Assembly (NCBI RefSeq): GCF_017591435.1
Contig: NC_059294.1
Location: 19,107,475-19,171,474 of the forward strand
From: Portunus trituberculatus
Lineage: Eukaryota; Arthropoda; Malacostraca; Decapoda; Portunidae
Direction: 5' to 3'
DNA: 64,000 nt
Below are positions 51,090-63,576 of this stretch, piece by piece. The translations under genes and the position numbers were made by a program. The first letter of the stretch is position 1; every line of letters starts with the position of its first letter. The notes beneath the pieces were generated by a model that had not been told where the DNA came from, did no database searches, and saw only the letters and a program-made list of their open reading frames with translations.

Positions 51090-52096
51090 TAAAACCTCAG
51101 CTCACGACCATAATTCATTCCTAAATCCTGTTCGTCACCCGATTTGTTCGTCCCCTGAATCAATTTTTCGCATAAGACTGTATTGAAATACCATTAATCC
51201 ATTCCAGACCCCACAAAAAATCATACTTTTGTCCATAAAACCCATTCAAAATAGACCTTTAATGTATGCATGACATGAACGAAATAATTATAGAAAGCCT
51301 AAATTGTTTTACTTACCTAAATGCTATCAAAGTGATCAGAAAATTAATAAAAAAGAAAAGGTTATTTACTTGAGAGACTGGACGTTGATGGCTTGATGGA
51401 ATGGAGGAGAGGAGGATGGGGAGGAAGACAGACAAGATCTGAGAAGACAGTCATGAGAGAGGACTTTGGATGTGTACAGCGTGCCAGAGATACACAACAG
51501 CTGTGTAGCGTCACAAGTCAGTGCCGCTATGTGGGGCCCCTTTTTGTTAACATCGGCGTGGGAAACATAGAAAGATTGCCAGTCTTCGTCTCTGCCTTGG
51601 AAGACCCTTGTCTGCTGGGGATTGACTTCCTAACACGTGTGGGAGCAAGTTTGGACTTCCAAGAAGGGAAGTTAAAGGTACGTGGCCAGGAAGTTCCATT
51701 GATCCTCGGAGGTGATGCTCAGTGTGAGAGGAGCGGGCAGTAGGGCGGTGTTCCTTGCCAGGCGAGCGAGGAAACAGCTGCGATGGATGTGCCACAATCT
51801 GCAGTACCTGGACATGGCCAGGATGATGTTGACAGCAACATTGAGAGCCACCAGATTATATGTTATGTAATATTTTTCGTATGTTCCTGTTTCTATTTTC
51901 TTTTGTGCATATATTTTGTTTGGTTGTTGTGTGATAGCCAGATTGGCGATCACACAAACGGTTCGCCTGCTGCGAGCCGTTTAACCATGTTCGTCCTCCG
52001 AAATATCGTCCGTCTCTTGGCTTGATATATTAACAAATTTTTTGGTCGTCTCCCGAATTGTTCGTCCTTAGAGATGTTCGTCAAGCAAGGTTTTAC

Positions 52097-52098
<2 letters not shown>
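51087..52098 (+). mobile_element. Tigger-like element family A, copy A2
   Basis: Ends CAGTAAAACCTCAGCTCACG and GCAAGGTTTTACTG. Same interior as A1; the region corresponding to the pol-tail segment is shortened. Confidence 0.88.
51393..51743 (+). pseudogene. Gypsy protease fragment inside A2
   Basis: A 116-residue open frame. QLCSVTSQCRYVGP and ERLPVFVSALEDPCLLGIDF match the Gypsy copy 1 protease (RLCGVTGHCVELKGP, ERLPVFVADLEEPCLLGLDY), then KLKVRGQEVPLIL. The DTG motif is absent. This is the longest uninterrupted version among the three copies. Confidence 0.75.

Positions 52099-52178
<80 letters not shown>
52099..52178. repeat. (TG)n(TA)n between A2 and B4
   Basis: Short TG run grading into TA. 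Confidence 0.95.
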
Positions 52179-52181
<3 letters not shown>

Positions 52182-52362
52182 GCAACCCCCGTTTAACAAA
52201 GGTTCACACAACGAAATTTCGCTACAACGAAGGTTTCGTTTTACTACCATCTGCTCGTTTAACGAACATCAAACTCGCTTTAACGAAGTTTTATCCAGGT
52301 AATTTTTTTCCAAATTTGAAAGCCCCACCATATCATGCAAGCTGACAGGCTTTTGAATACAC

Positions 52363-52436
52363 CAGGAGCTGCTGGTACTAAGGCCTGCCTCAGGAGAAAT
52401 CCTGAGACACCTGTAGAATAAAGATCAAGATCAAGC
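52363..52436 (+). repeat. GATCAA-tailed short repeat, copy R2
   Basis: Same position in element B as R1, so inserted before B3 and B4 diverged. Stem CTCAGGA, loop GAAA, stem TCCTGAG; tail (GATCAA)n. Confidence 0.8.
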
Positions 52437-52451
52437 CTCTCGTGGACAACA

Positions 52452-52521
52452 CAGGTGCTACCGATACAAAGGCCTGACTCAGAAGAAATTCTGCGTCACC
52501 TGTAGCATCAAGATCAAGATC
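52452..52521 (+). repeat. GATCAA-tailed short repeat, copy R3
   Basis: Diverged second insertion found only in B4. Stem CAGAA-GAAA-TTCTG; CAGGTG (52452) pairs with CACCTG (52497-52502), and GCTAC with GTAGC crossing it. B2 shows the unoccupied site (GACAACACGCGCACC). Confidence 0.75.
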
Positions 52522-53221
52522 ATGCGCACCACTCACTCCCCAGTCAAAACATAACAGCGTCACCAGCAGCTCTTCTTCCCTAGTTCAACTTACCACCAAA
52601 ACGCTCTGCAATGTGGCCTAACGTTCCTAAGAAGACCAGGAAGTGTCTTACTCTCGAAGTGAAGCTGGGTATTATTCACAGACAAGAGAGAGGCCAGAAA
52701 ACTAATAACATTGCTTGCCACCATCTTGACTCCATCAGCAAGTCAGCAGACTCTATTAAGAAGGCTGGTGAGACCACATCTTCCTTGAAAGCTAAAAGAA
52801 CCACCTGAACTCGTGACTCTACAATGGATAAAATGGAAAGCCTTGTGGAAATGTGGTACATAAGTTTTGTATGCGGTACCATGATGCGCACTTTGTTTAC
52901 ATTCCACAGGTTGCTGGTTAGTGTATTTCCTGTTTCACTCTCCCTCCCTTCATAAAGTTAAAATCATCAACATTATAAAGTTACGTACATGCATACATTA
53001 GTTGTACATTATAATGACTTAAATTAAGCTACCTAAATGTTTAACTTCATAATTTTTACTTTCATTAAACCTTTTACTGTACTATGATGCACTCTCGCTT
53101 TGCTTACTCTCAATGGAAGTTCAAATCAGGGGTTAAACTTGTTATAATCGGTTCACTTAACGAAGTTTCGCTTAACGAAGTGTTTTTTAGGAACGTAACC
53201 CCTTCATTAAGCGGGGGTTGC

Positions 53222-53224
<3 letters not shown>

Positions 53225-53304
<80 letters not shown>
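53225..53304. repeat. (TA)n microsatellite between B4 and A3
   Basis: About 38 TA units. Confidence 0.95.
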
Positions 53305-54406
53305 CAGTAAAACCTCGCTTGACGAACGTCTCTAAGGACGAACAATTCGGGAGACGACCAAAAAATTTGTCAATATATCGACCCAGGGGACGAACAATAT
53401 TTCGGAGGACAAATGCAGTTAAACGGCTCGCTGGCAGGCGAGCCGTTTGTGTGATAGCCAACCCGGCTATCACACAACAACAAAACAAAACATAAGCACA
53501 AAAAATAGAAACAGAAACATACGAAAAATATTACATAACATAATCTCCGTGCCACCATGATTTTCTCCTATTTTCCCTGTGCATGGTGATGTTACCGGCA
53601 CACTCTACTGTAGCTTCCTCGGCGTTATCCTCGCTGCTCTGGTGGCTCTCAGTGTTGCTGTCATCATCATCCTGGCCATGTCCAGGTACTGCAGATTGTG
53701 GCACATCCATCGCAGCTGTTTCCTCACTCGCCTGGCAAGGAACACCGCCCTACTGCCCGCTCTTCTCACACTGAGCATCACCTCCGAGGATTAAAGGAAC
53801 TTCCTGGCCACGTACCTTCAACTTCCCTTCTTGGAAGTCCAAACTTGCTCCCACATGCGTGAGGAAGTCAATCCCCAGCAGGCAAGGGTCTCCAAAGGCA
53901 GAGACGAAGACTGGCAATCTTTCCATGTTTCCCACGCCAATGTTAACTATAACAGGGCCCCACATAGCGGCACTGACTTGTGACGCTACACAGCTGTTGT
54001 GTAGCTCTGGCACGCTGCGCACATCCAAAGTCCTCTCTCATGACTGTCTTCTTGGATCTTGTCTGTCTTCCTCCCCATCCTCCTCTTCTCCATTCCATCA
54101 TGCCATCAACGTCCAGTCTCTCAAGTAAAAAACCTTTTCTTTTTTATTCATTTTATTATCATTTTGATAGCATTTAGGTAAGTAAAACAATTTAGGCTTT
54201 CTATAATTATTTCGTTCATGTCATGCATACATTATAGGTCTATTTTGAATGGGTTTAGGGACAAAAGTATGATTTTTTGGGGGGTCGGGAACGGATTAAT
54301 GGTATTTCAATACATTCTTATGGGAAAAATTGATTCAGGGGATGAACAAATCGGGTGACGAACAGGATTTAGGAATGAATTATGGTCGTGAGCTGAGGTT
54401 TTACTG
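53305..54406 (-). mobile_element. Tigger-like element family A, copy A3
   Basis: Inverted relative to A1 and A2: starts CAGTAAAACCTCGCTTGACG and ends CGTGAGCTGAGGTTTTACTG, TA on both sides. The minus strand carries the protease fragment. Confidence 0.88.
53750..54028 (-). pseudogene. Gypsy protease fragment inside A3
   Basis: 92-residue frame with NIGVGNMERLPVFVSAFGDP, CLLGIDFLTHVG and KLKVRGQEVPLILGGD, the same captured segment as in A1 and A2. No active site. Confidence 0.75.
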
Positions 54407-54956
<550 letters not shown>

Positions 54957-55021
54957 CGGAGCCTGGCTCTCTGCTATCCCCGTAGAGAGTCTCGGCCTCC
55001 TCCTCCCCGATGATGCTGTAT

Positions 55022-55608
55022 GAATAAATGTTGCATTGAGGCTGGGCCTGCGGGTTCAACAGCCTCACCGCTGCCGCTGTGGAGCCTTAACAGACGCCCT
55101 AGGCCACCACAGTTTGTCCTGCCAGCGGAATCCCGGATGCCTGCCATGCCATGCTGCTCTCAACGACGTGGTGTACCGCGGCCTGGCTGCAGCTGGGATA
55201 GTGGCCACCCTTGAATCCCGAGGCCTGGATCGTGGGGATGGACGCCGCCCAGACGGCATTACAGTCTTTCCCTTCAGACGAGGCAAGATGATGTGGGATG
55301 CCACCTGCATAAACACCTTCTGCAGCACCCACATTAATGACTGTGCCTTGGCTGCTGGGGCAGCGGCTCGCGCCTCCGAACATCGCAAGCGCCGTCGCTA
55401 CGAGGACCTGGCCCGGAGGTATGATTTCTCACAGCTTGCTGTGGAGACTAGCGGTGTGCTCGGGCCAGACTTCAGTGACTTACTGGATGATATTGGTAGA
55501 AGAATCACCCAACGCAGTGGGGAGCCTCGAGAGACAGGTTGGCTGCGGCAATGCATCAGCCTTGCCGTAGCGTGGGGCAACGCAGCTGCCATCTGCAGGC
55601 CCCATTAA
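55022..55608 (+). pseudogene. Zinc-knuckle plus PD-(D/E)XK-like endonuclease C-terminus of an RT-encoding element
   Basis: An open frame of about 190 codons, GC-richer than its surroundings. The start shows a CxC-H-C knuckle (HRCRCGALTDALGHHSLSC) with a following H-N pair (CHAALNDVVYR). Next come GLDRGDGRRPDGITVFPF and MMWDATCINTF, the RPDG...WD.T pattern of a restriction-like nuclease fold. RRYEDLARRYDFSQLAVETS and DDIGRRITQRSGEPRETGWL follow. I recall this module as the C-terminal part of RT proteins common in marine invertebrate genomes; the exact family name is uncertain. The frame is open from a stop at 55021 to TAA at 55606. No RT lies upstream, only (CA)n, so it is a 5'-truncated insertion with its 3' end preserved. 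Confidence 0.6.
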
Positions 55609-55787
55609 TTGCCGTGAGGCCCACTATAAATCATGTTTTGTACCCATATGTATAAATAGTAAAGTTGTTTTGCCTGAGTGAATGCCTATGTATGTGCTTG
55701 TACGCATGCCAGTATGAAAGTAGGGAGAAAAAAAACACACACACACACACAATACGTACTTGTTTTAGAGATATACTGACCAAACAC
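55609..55787. other. Probable 3' UTR of the preceding element, short (CA)n
   Basis: Contains AAATAGTAAAGTTG and a small CA tract at 55736-55750. No gene. Confidence 0.45.
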
Positions 55788-56088
55788 GGCCCGGTAGCTC
55801 AGTGGTTAGAGCGCTGGCTTCACAAGCCAGATGACCGGGGTTCGATTCCCCGGCTGGGTGGAGATATTTGGGTGTGTCTCCTTTCACGTAGCCCTGTTCA
55901 CCTAGCAGTGAGTAGGTATGGGATGTAAATCGAGGAGTTGTGACCTTGTTGTCCCGGTGTGTGGTGTGTGCCTGGTCTCAGACCTATCCCAAGATCGGAA
56001 ATAATGAGCTCTGAGCTCGTTCCATAGGGTAACGTCTGGCTGTCTCGTCAGAGACTGCAGCAGATCAAACAGCAGATCAAACAAGTGA

Positions 56089-56091
<3 letters not shown>
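55788..56091 (+). mobile_element. tRNA-Val-headed SINE, copy S2
   Basis: Head 55788-55858 with anticodon loop TTCACAA and T arm CCGGGGTTCGATTCCCCGG. Hairpin GGAGA...TCTCC at 55860-55881. Body CACCTAGCAGTGAGTAGGTA...GTGAATTACAC, then (CA)n. Nearly identical to S1. Confidence 0.92.
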
Positions 56092-56173
<82 letters not shown>

Positions 56174-56184
56174 CACACACACAC
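56092..56184. repeat. (CA)n microsatellite
   Basis: Joins the SINE S2 tail to the truncated LINE L1. Confidence 0.95.
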
Positions 56185-56790
56185 AGATATTTGGACTATT
56201 ATATAAGATGTTGACTAACATAAGAGTGGCATTTCATTACATGGATAAAGATATGATGAAAAAAATCATCACAAGCATGATACGCCCAAGGCTGGAATGT
56301 ACAGCAGTGGTATGGTCTTCGAGCTCTAAAAAGGATATAAGAAAATTGGAAAGGATACAGAAGATTGCTACTAAGATGGTGCTGGATATAAAGGACCTCA
56401 CATAAGAATGACTGAAGGAAAAGGGACTGCCAACCTTACAAGATAGAAGAGAACAGGGGGACCTAATAACAATGCATAAGATAGTAAATGACATTGAAAA
56501 AATAGACAAAGAAGACCTGGTGCTGATGACGGAAGAAGATGGAAGGACAAGAGGACATGAAAAGATCAGGATAAGGCAGTGTGTGAAGGATATTGGAAAA
56601 TACATTTTTCCATACAGAACGGTGGAAAAATGGAATGCATTGGATAATGGAATTGTTACAGCACAAAGTGTACATAACTTTAAAGAAAAACTAGATAAAT
56701 AGAGATATGGAGACAGGACATTATGAGCCCTGCTCAAACCCTGTACAATACAACTAGGCAAATACAACTAGGTATACACACATACGCGAA
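56185..56790 (+). pseudogene. CR1-like LINE family L, copy L1 (3' end)
   Basis: RT C-terminal region only: HYMDKDMMKKIITSMIRPRL, VVWSSSSKKDIRKLERIQKI, GLPTLQDRREQGDLITMHKI in adjoining frames, and HNFKEKLDK. 3' end GAGCCCTGCTCAAACCCTGT followed by CAACTAGGCAAATACAACTA. 5'-truncated at a (CA)n tract. Confidence 0.85.
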
Positions 56791-56822
56791 CACACACACA
56801 TACCATAACCACTACGCTACAC

Positions 56823-57115
56823 ATCGCGTAGTGTAGTGGTTAGCACGCTCGACTCACAATAGAGAGGCCCGGGTTCGAGTCCCGGTAAGCGGCGAGGCAA
56901 ATGGGCAAGCCTCTTAATGTGTGGCCCCTGTTCACCTAGCAGTAAATAGGTACGGGATGTAACTCAAGGGGTGTGGCCTCGCTTTCCCGGTGTGTGTTGT
57001 GTGTTGATGTGGTCTCAGTCCTACCTGAAGATCGGTCTATGAGCTCTCAGCTCGCTCCGTAATGGGGAAGACTGGCTGGGTGATCAGCAGGCGACCGTGG
57101 TGAATTACACACACA
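56823..57115 (+). mobile_element. tRNA-Val-headed SINE, subfamily 2, copy S3
   Basis: Head GCGTAGTGTAGTGGTTAGCA with anticodon loop CTCACAA (CAC) and T arm CCCGGGTTCGAGTCCCGG, closely like canonical metazoan tRNA-Val. Hairpin GAGGC...GCCTC at 56894-56913. Body homologous to S1 and S2 (CACCTAGCAGTAAATAGGTA...GTGAATTACAC). The 3' flank to about 57205 ends in CTAGGTAAATACAACTAG, like the LINE L tails. Confidence 0.88.
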
Positions 57116-57225
57116 CACACAGAGATGGGGCCACACGAGTGTAATGTCCAGGCTCTATAAAACTACTACTAGGTAAATACAACTAGATAAATACACTTAA
57201 ATACACTCACAGTCACACACACACA

Positions 57226-60100
57226 CACACAATAAATTAAGAGTGACTTATACTAACATAGATGGTTTGTTATCAAGCATATTGGAAGTTTGGGATTATA
57301 TGAAGGAGAAAAAGCCGGATATAATGTGCATCATTGAAACAAAACTGAAAAAATGAGATCCATGTCAACTTTAAAGAGGAAGGATATAATGCCTAGAGGA
57401 GGGACAGGAAGGATAAAGGAGGAAGAGGAGTGCTAATAATGGTTCATGATAATATATGTGTGGAGGATGTGCAATATGGTGAAGACAAAGTGGAAGTAAT
57501 GGGAGTAACAATCAAAACAGAAGATTTGAAAAGAAAAATTATAGTTATATATGTTCCACTAAAGACTAATACATGGGGATCAGAAGAGCATAAAGATATG
57601 CAAAGAGAGACGATAAAGTGCCTAGATAACATGATAAGAAGAGATAGAAGAATACTCTTAGTTGGAGACTTTAACTGTAAAAAAATAAACTGGAGAGAGA
57701 TGGAAGTAATGGATAATGCTGGGCAGTGGAATGAGAAAGTGTTACAGTTGACTATGGTTAATACAATGGACCAGTGAGTGGAGGAGTCAACAAGGTACAG
57801 AGGGGAAGAGGAACCATCGCTGCTTGACTTAGTTTTCACAAAGAAACCAGAGCCCCCTCCAATCATACAATACCTTAGTCCAATGGGGAAAAGTGATCAT
57901 GTGACATTAGAGATGCAAATGCAGGAGGAAGATGAGATAAGTTACAGAGAGGACTATAAAGAAGAGATAGATTAAATTATGCAAGAGTGGATTTTGAAAA
58001 ATTAAGGTGTTATTTTGCTGATATTGAGTGGAGTAATATTATGTGCAGGAAGACTGTACAAGAGAAATATGACATATTCTTAAAGAAATACAATGGAGGA
58101 GTAAAAAAGTTTGTTCCTGTTTATAGAGTTCAGAAAAAAATACATACATGGTACAATGCTAGATGCTTACAAGCAAAAAAGGCAAAAGATAAAGCATGGA
58201 AGAAACTCTTAAAGAAGGGAAATGACTATAATAGTCAGCAGTACAAAGATACTAGAAATTAATATATTAGAGTAAGGAGAGAGGAAAAAAGAAAGTTTGA
58301 GAAACATGTAGTGGATAAAAGCAAGGATGAACCCAAACATTTCTACAAGTTTATAAATGACAAAACAAAGAATAAGGAAACAACTGAAAAAAATCATTAA
58401 AGAAGGGAAGACATACCAAACAGAGAAGGAAATGTGTGAAATAATTAATGAGAGCTTCAAAACGGTATTCACTGCAGAAGATGATTTCACAGAACCTAAT
58501 AGGACACTGGATTGCCAAGGATTACAGGAGACTGCAGTGCACAAAGAGGATATTGAAAGATTACTGGATAAGTTGGAAGTCAGAAAAGCAATGAGGCCAG
58601 ATGGTGTATCAGGCTGGGTGTTAAAAGAATGTAAAAGAGCAATTACTGGAGCCAATTTGGGAAATAATTAAAAGTTCAATAAATGAAGGGAAAGTTCCAC
58701 TAGAGTGGAGGAGAGCCAATGTAATATCGATATTTAAAAGAGGTAAGGCAACTGAACCACTTAACTACAGACCAGTGTCACTTACAAGTGTCTTAGGGAA
58801 GTTATATGAAATAATTATCAAAGAAAAGTGGGTTATATTTCTAGAAGAGGAGCAAGTCATATCAAACAGACAATTTGGGTTCAGGACAGGGTGGTTACGT
58901 GTATCAAACTTATTAAGCTTCTACTCGAGAGTTATTGTAGGACTTGAAAACAGAGATGGATGGGTAGACACAATATACCTGGACATTAAAAAGGCTTTTG
59001 AAAAAATCCTGCACAGAAGATTTCTTTGGAAACTAGAGTAAATAGGAGGACTGCGTGGAACATTGCTCGAATGGACAAGAGATTATTTGGAGGATAGGGA
59101 AATGAGAACTGTGATCAGAGATACATACTCATCTCGGGGTAAAGTAACTAACGGAGTGCCACAAGGGTGAGTGTTAGCCCCCATTATGTTTCAAGTTTAT
59201 GTAAACGACATTCACATTGGGATAAACAGTTATTATGTAAACGACATTCACATTGGGATAAACAGCTATATGAATTTATTCACTGACAATGCAAAGTTGC
59301 TAAGAGTTATCAAAACCAGAGAGGACTGTCTGCTGTTGCAGGAAGATTTAAACAAGATCTATGAATGGAGCAAGAAGTGGAAATTGGAGTTCAATGCCAA
59401 GAAATGCCACATAATGGAACTAGGAAAGAGTAAGAGAAGACCAGTATGGAACTATTTGATGGGAGAAGAGGAAATAACAAAGACTAAAGAGGAAAAAGAT
59501 CTTGGAGTGATCATACAAGAAAAGCTGAGCCCTGATAAACACACAAGCAAGATATTTGGACTATCATGTAAGATGTTGACTTATAAAAGAATGGTATTTC
59601 ATTACATGGATAAAGATATGATGAAAAAAATTATCACAAGGATGATACACCCAAGACTGGAATATGCAGTAGTGGTATGGTCTCTGAGCTCTAAAAAGGA
59701 TATAAGAAAATTGGAAAGGATGGTGCCAGAATTAAAGGACCTCACATATGAAGAATGACTGAAGGAAATGGGACTGCCAACCTTACAAGATAGTAGAGAA
59801 CGTGGGCACCTAATAACAACGTATAAGATAGTAAATGATATTGAAAAGATAGACAAAGAAGGCCTGGTGCTGTTGACGGAAGAAGATGGAAGGACAAGAG
59901 GACATAAAAAGATCAGGATGAGGCAGTGTTTGAAGGATATTGGAAAATACAGTTTTCCACACAGAACGGTGGAAAAATGGAATGCACTGGATAATGGAAT
60001 TGTCACAGCACATAGCGTGCATAATTTTAAAGAAAAACTAGATAAATGGAGATATGGAGACAGGACACCATGAGCCCCGCTCAAACCCTGTACAACACAC
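57226..60100 (+). pseudogene. CR1-like LINE family L, copy L2 (ORF2, broken)
   Basis: APE endonuclease 57240-57975: the domain start is in the 57240s, then RRILLVGDFNCKKINWRE (57664-57684 core), MGKSDHVTLEM. RT 58680-59760: MSLTSVLGKLYEII, QFGFRTGWL, DTIYLDIKKAFEKI, TNGVPQG followed by a stop at 59168, and the catalytic box FTDN (59279-59290), where the second Asp of xDD is Asn. A 36-bp tandem duplication of TATGTAAACGACATTCACAT sequence occurs near 59200-59265. C-terminal LPTLQDSRERGHLITTYKIV and 3' end GAGCCCCGCTCAAACCCTGT. At least six stops or frame changes. Confidence 0.85.
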
Positions 60101-63100
60101 ACACGCTGAAGGAACTACGAAATGAATGGCAGCAGGAACAGGAAGAGAAAAAAGTGAAATTTTCGGAGTTTGTAAAGAGACAAATTCAGGAAAACACGAA
60201 AGTTGCTGTAATTGAGGTAATTAAAGAGAAAGAAGACCTGGTGCGTGATACAGTGAATAAGAAGAAAAGCTTTGTGAATTTTGGGTTGAAGGAAAAGAAA
60301 AATCCAAATAAATTCACGAGATAACGCGAAATGAGAGAATTGGCCAAAACTGTTATCAAACAAGTACAAGACTGCACACAAGAACTAGACCAGGAGGTGG
60401 AGGAAGTGATCAGGCTAGGAAGATACAGTGAAGGGGGTAGGAGACCAATGAAAGTGAGAATGATATCACAAGTGGCTGCAGAGGAAATTATGGCTAGAAA
60501 AGGGAAGCTGGCTGATGATACTGAATACAAGGATATGTGGATAAAAAGAGAGGTGAACCTAGAGAAGAGGGAAAAGGAGAAAGTGCTAAGAAGTGAGCTT
60601 AAGCTAAGGAAAAAAAAACAAGAAAAGGACATAGAGAAGAATAATTTTTACTGGAGGGTTCTGGATATGAGACTAAAGAAGTGGTACCTACAGAAGAAAG
60701 AGAAGATTGTGTAGGAGGCAAGAAAATAAGAGTGACTTATGCTAATATAGATGGGTTGTTATCAAGCATGTTGGAGGTTAGGGATTATTTGAATGAGAAA
60801 AAGCCGGATGTAATGTGCATCGTTGAAAAAAAAAACTAAGAGAGCGGAGGAGTGCTAATAATGGTTTGTGATAATATATTTGTGGATGTGCAATATGGAG
60901 AGTACAAAGTGGAAGTAATGGGAGTAACAATCAAAACAAAGGAATTAAAGAAGAGAAAATTATAGTTACATATGTTTCACCTAAAATTAATACATGGGGA
61001 ACTGAAGAACATAAAGATATGCAAAGAGAGGTGATTAAGTGCCTAGATAACATAATAAGAGATAGAAGAATACTATTAGTTGGAGACTTTAACTGCAAAA
61101 AAGTAAACTGGAGAGAGATGGAAGTAATGGGGCAGTGGAGTGAGGAAGTGTTACAGTTGAGTATGGTTAATACAATGGACCAGTGGGTGGAGGAGTCAAC
61201 AAGGTACAGAGGGAAGAAGAACCATCGTTGCCTGACCTAGTATTCACAAAGAAACCAGAGCCCCCTCAAATCATACAATACCTTATTCCAATGGGAAAAA
61301 GTGATCATGTGACATTAGAGATGCAAATTCAGGAGGAAGATAGGATGAGTTACAGAGATGACTAAAAAGGAGAGATTAAATTATGCAATAGCGGATTTTG
61401 AAAAATTAAGAATCTATTTTGCTGATATTGAGTGGAGAAATACTATGTACAGAAAGACAGTACAAGGGAAATATGACATATTCTTACAGTAATATAATGA
61501 AGGAGTAAAAATTTGTACCTGTTATAGAGTTAAGAAAAAAAGACATGCTTGGTAGCTACAATGCTAGATGCATACAAGCTAAAAAGGCAAAAGATAAAGC
61601 TAAAAAGGCAAAAGATAAAGCGTGTAAGTAACTCATAAGACAGAGAAATGATTATAACAGATGGCAATACAAGGATGCCAGAAATGAATGTATTAGAGTA
61701 AGGAGAGAGGAAGAAAGAAACTTTGAGAAAGATGTGGTGAATAAAAGCAGACAAACCCAAACTTTTTTACAAGTTTATAAATGGCAAAACAAAGAATAAG
61801 GAAACAATTTAAAAAATAATTAAAGAAGGGAAGACATACCAAACAGAGAAGGAAATGTGTGAAATAATGAATGAGAGCTTCAAAATGGTGTTCACTGCAG
61901 AAAATTTCACAGAACCTACTAGGGCAATACATTGCCATGGCTTACAGGAGATTGCAGTGCACAAAGAGGATACTGGAAGATTATTGGATAAGTTGGATGT
62001 CAGAAAAGCAATGGGGCCAGATGGTGTATCAAGCTAGGTGTTAAAAGAATGTAAAGAGTAACTACTGGATCCAATTAAGGAAATAATAAAAAGTTCAATA
62101 AATGAAGGGAAAATTCCACTAGAATGGAAAAGAGCCAATGTAATTCCAATATTTAAAGGAGGAAAGGCAACTGAACCACTAAACTACTGACTCGTGTCAC
62201 TTACAAGTGTCTTGGGGAAGTTGTGTGAAATAATTATCAAAGAAAAATGGGTTAAATTTCTAGAAGAGGAGCAAGTCATATTGAACAAATAATTTGGGTT
62301 CAGGACAGGGAGATCATGTGTATCAAACTTATTAAGCTTCTACTCGAGAGTTATTGCAGGATTGGAAAACAGAGATGGATGGATGGGCACAGTATACCTG
62401 GATATTAAAAAGGCTTTTCATAAAGTCCCTCATGGAAGATTACTTTGAAAACTAGAGAACATAGGAGGACTGCGAGGAACTTTGCTAGAATGGACAAGAG
62501 ATTATTTAAATGGTAGGGAAATGAGAACTGTGATCAGAGATACATACTCATCTTGGGGTAAAGTAACTAACGGAGTGCCACAAGGGTCAGTGTTAGCCCC
62601 CATTACGTTTCAGATTTATGTAAACGACATTCACATTGGGGTACACAGTTAAATAAATTTATTTTGCTGATGATGCAAAACTGCTAAAAGTTATCAAAAC
62701 CAGAGAAGACTGTCTGTTATTGCAGGAGGATATAAACAAGATCTATGACTGGAGCAGGAAGTGAAAATTAGAGTTTAATGCCATGAAGTGTCACATAATG
62801 GAACTAGGAAAGAGTAAGAGAAGACCAGCATGGAACTATTTAATGGGAGAGGAACAAATAATGAAGACTAAAGAGGAAAAAATCTGGGAGTGATCATACA
62901 GGAAAATCTGAGCCCCGAAAAGCACATAAGCAAGTTATTTGGACTATCATAAAATGTTGACTAATATTACAGTGGCAATTCAATACATGGACAAATATAT
63001 GATGAAAAAAATCATCACAAGCATGATATGTCCAAGGCTGGACTATGCAGCAGTGGTATGATCTCCAAGCTCTAAAAAGGATATAAGAAAATTGGGAAGG

Positions 63101-63505
63101 ATACATAAGATGGCTACAAAGATGATGCCAGAATTAAAGGACCTAACATATGAAGAACAACTGAAGGAAATGAGACTGCCAACCTTACAAGATAAAAGGG
63201 AAGGTGGGGACCTAGTAACAATGTACAAGATAGTCAATGGCATTGAAAACATAGACAAAGAAGACCTGGTGCTGTTGACAGAAGATGAAAGGACAAGAGG
63301 ACATGAAAAGAAGATCAGGATGAGGCAGTGTGTGAAGGGTATTGGAAAATAGTTTTCCACACAGAACAGTGGAAAAGTGGAATGCTTTGGTTAATGAAGT
63401 TGTTACAGCAAATAATGTGCATAACTTTAAGAAAAATTAGGTAAATGGAGATATGGAGGCAGGACACTATGAGCCCCACTTGAACCCTGTACAATACAAC
63501 TAGGT
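60101..63505 (+). pseudogene. CR1-like LINE family L, copy L3 (ORF1 and ORF2, broken)
   Basis: ORF1-like region 60106-60714: charged, coiled-coil-like (ELRNEWQQEQEEKKVKFSEF; LDQEVEEVIRLGRYSEGGRR; EKREKEKVLRSELKLRKK), ending TAG about 60714. It resembles the basic coiled-coil first ORF of LINEs. ORF2 from about 60726: endonuclease with GDFNCKKVNWREME near 61081-61120 and IPMGKSDHVTLEMQ; RT with FGFRTG, YLDIKKAFHKVPHG, TNGVPQGSVLAPITFQ near 62570-62610 and FADDAK near 62664; C-terminal RLPTLQDKREGGDLVTMYKI. Many frame changes. 3' end GAGCCCCACTTGAACCCTGT then CAACTAGGTAAACAC. Confidence 0.85.

Positions 63506-63507
<2 letters not shown>

Positions 63508-63572
<65 letters not shown>
63508..63572. 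repeat. (CA)n microsatellite
   Basis: Between the 3' end of L3 and the 5' part of L4. Confidence 0.95.

Positions 63573-63576
<4 letters not shown>

Larger units (their letters stand above)
52179..53224 (+). mobile_element. Tigger-like element family B, copy B4
   Basis: Ends CAGGCAACCCCCGTTTAACA and AAGCGGGGGTTGCCTG. Transposase start near 52611: MWPNVPKKTRKCLTLEVKLG, then IIHRQERGQKTNNI and KSADSIKKAGET. Two GATCAA-tailed repeats are inserted (52363 and 52452). Confidence 0.88.

Noticed and set aside
55788..55858. tRNA-Val gene
   Set aside because: A cloverleaf with CAC anticodon can be drawn here and at 13966-14036, but both are fused to the same SINE body, so they are SINE heads.
60046..60324. 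A chimeric gene across the L2-L3 junction
   Set aside because: The frame simply runs from the C-terminus of one LINE copy into the ORF1 region of the next; the L2 stop codon and tail lie in the neighbouring frame.
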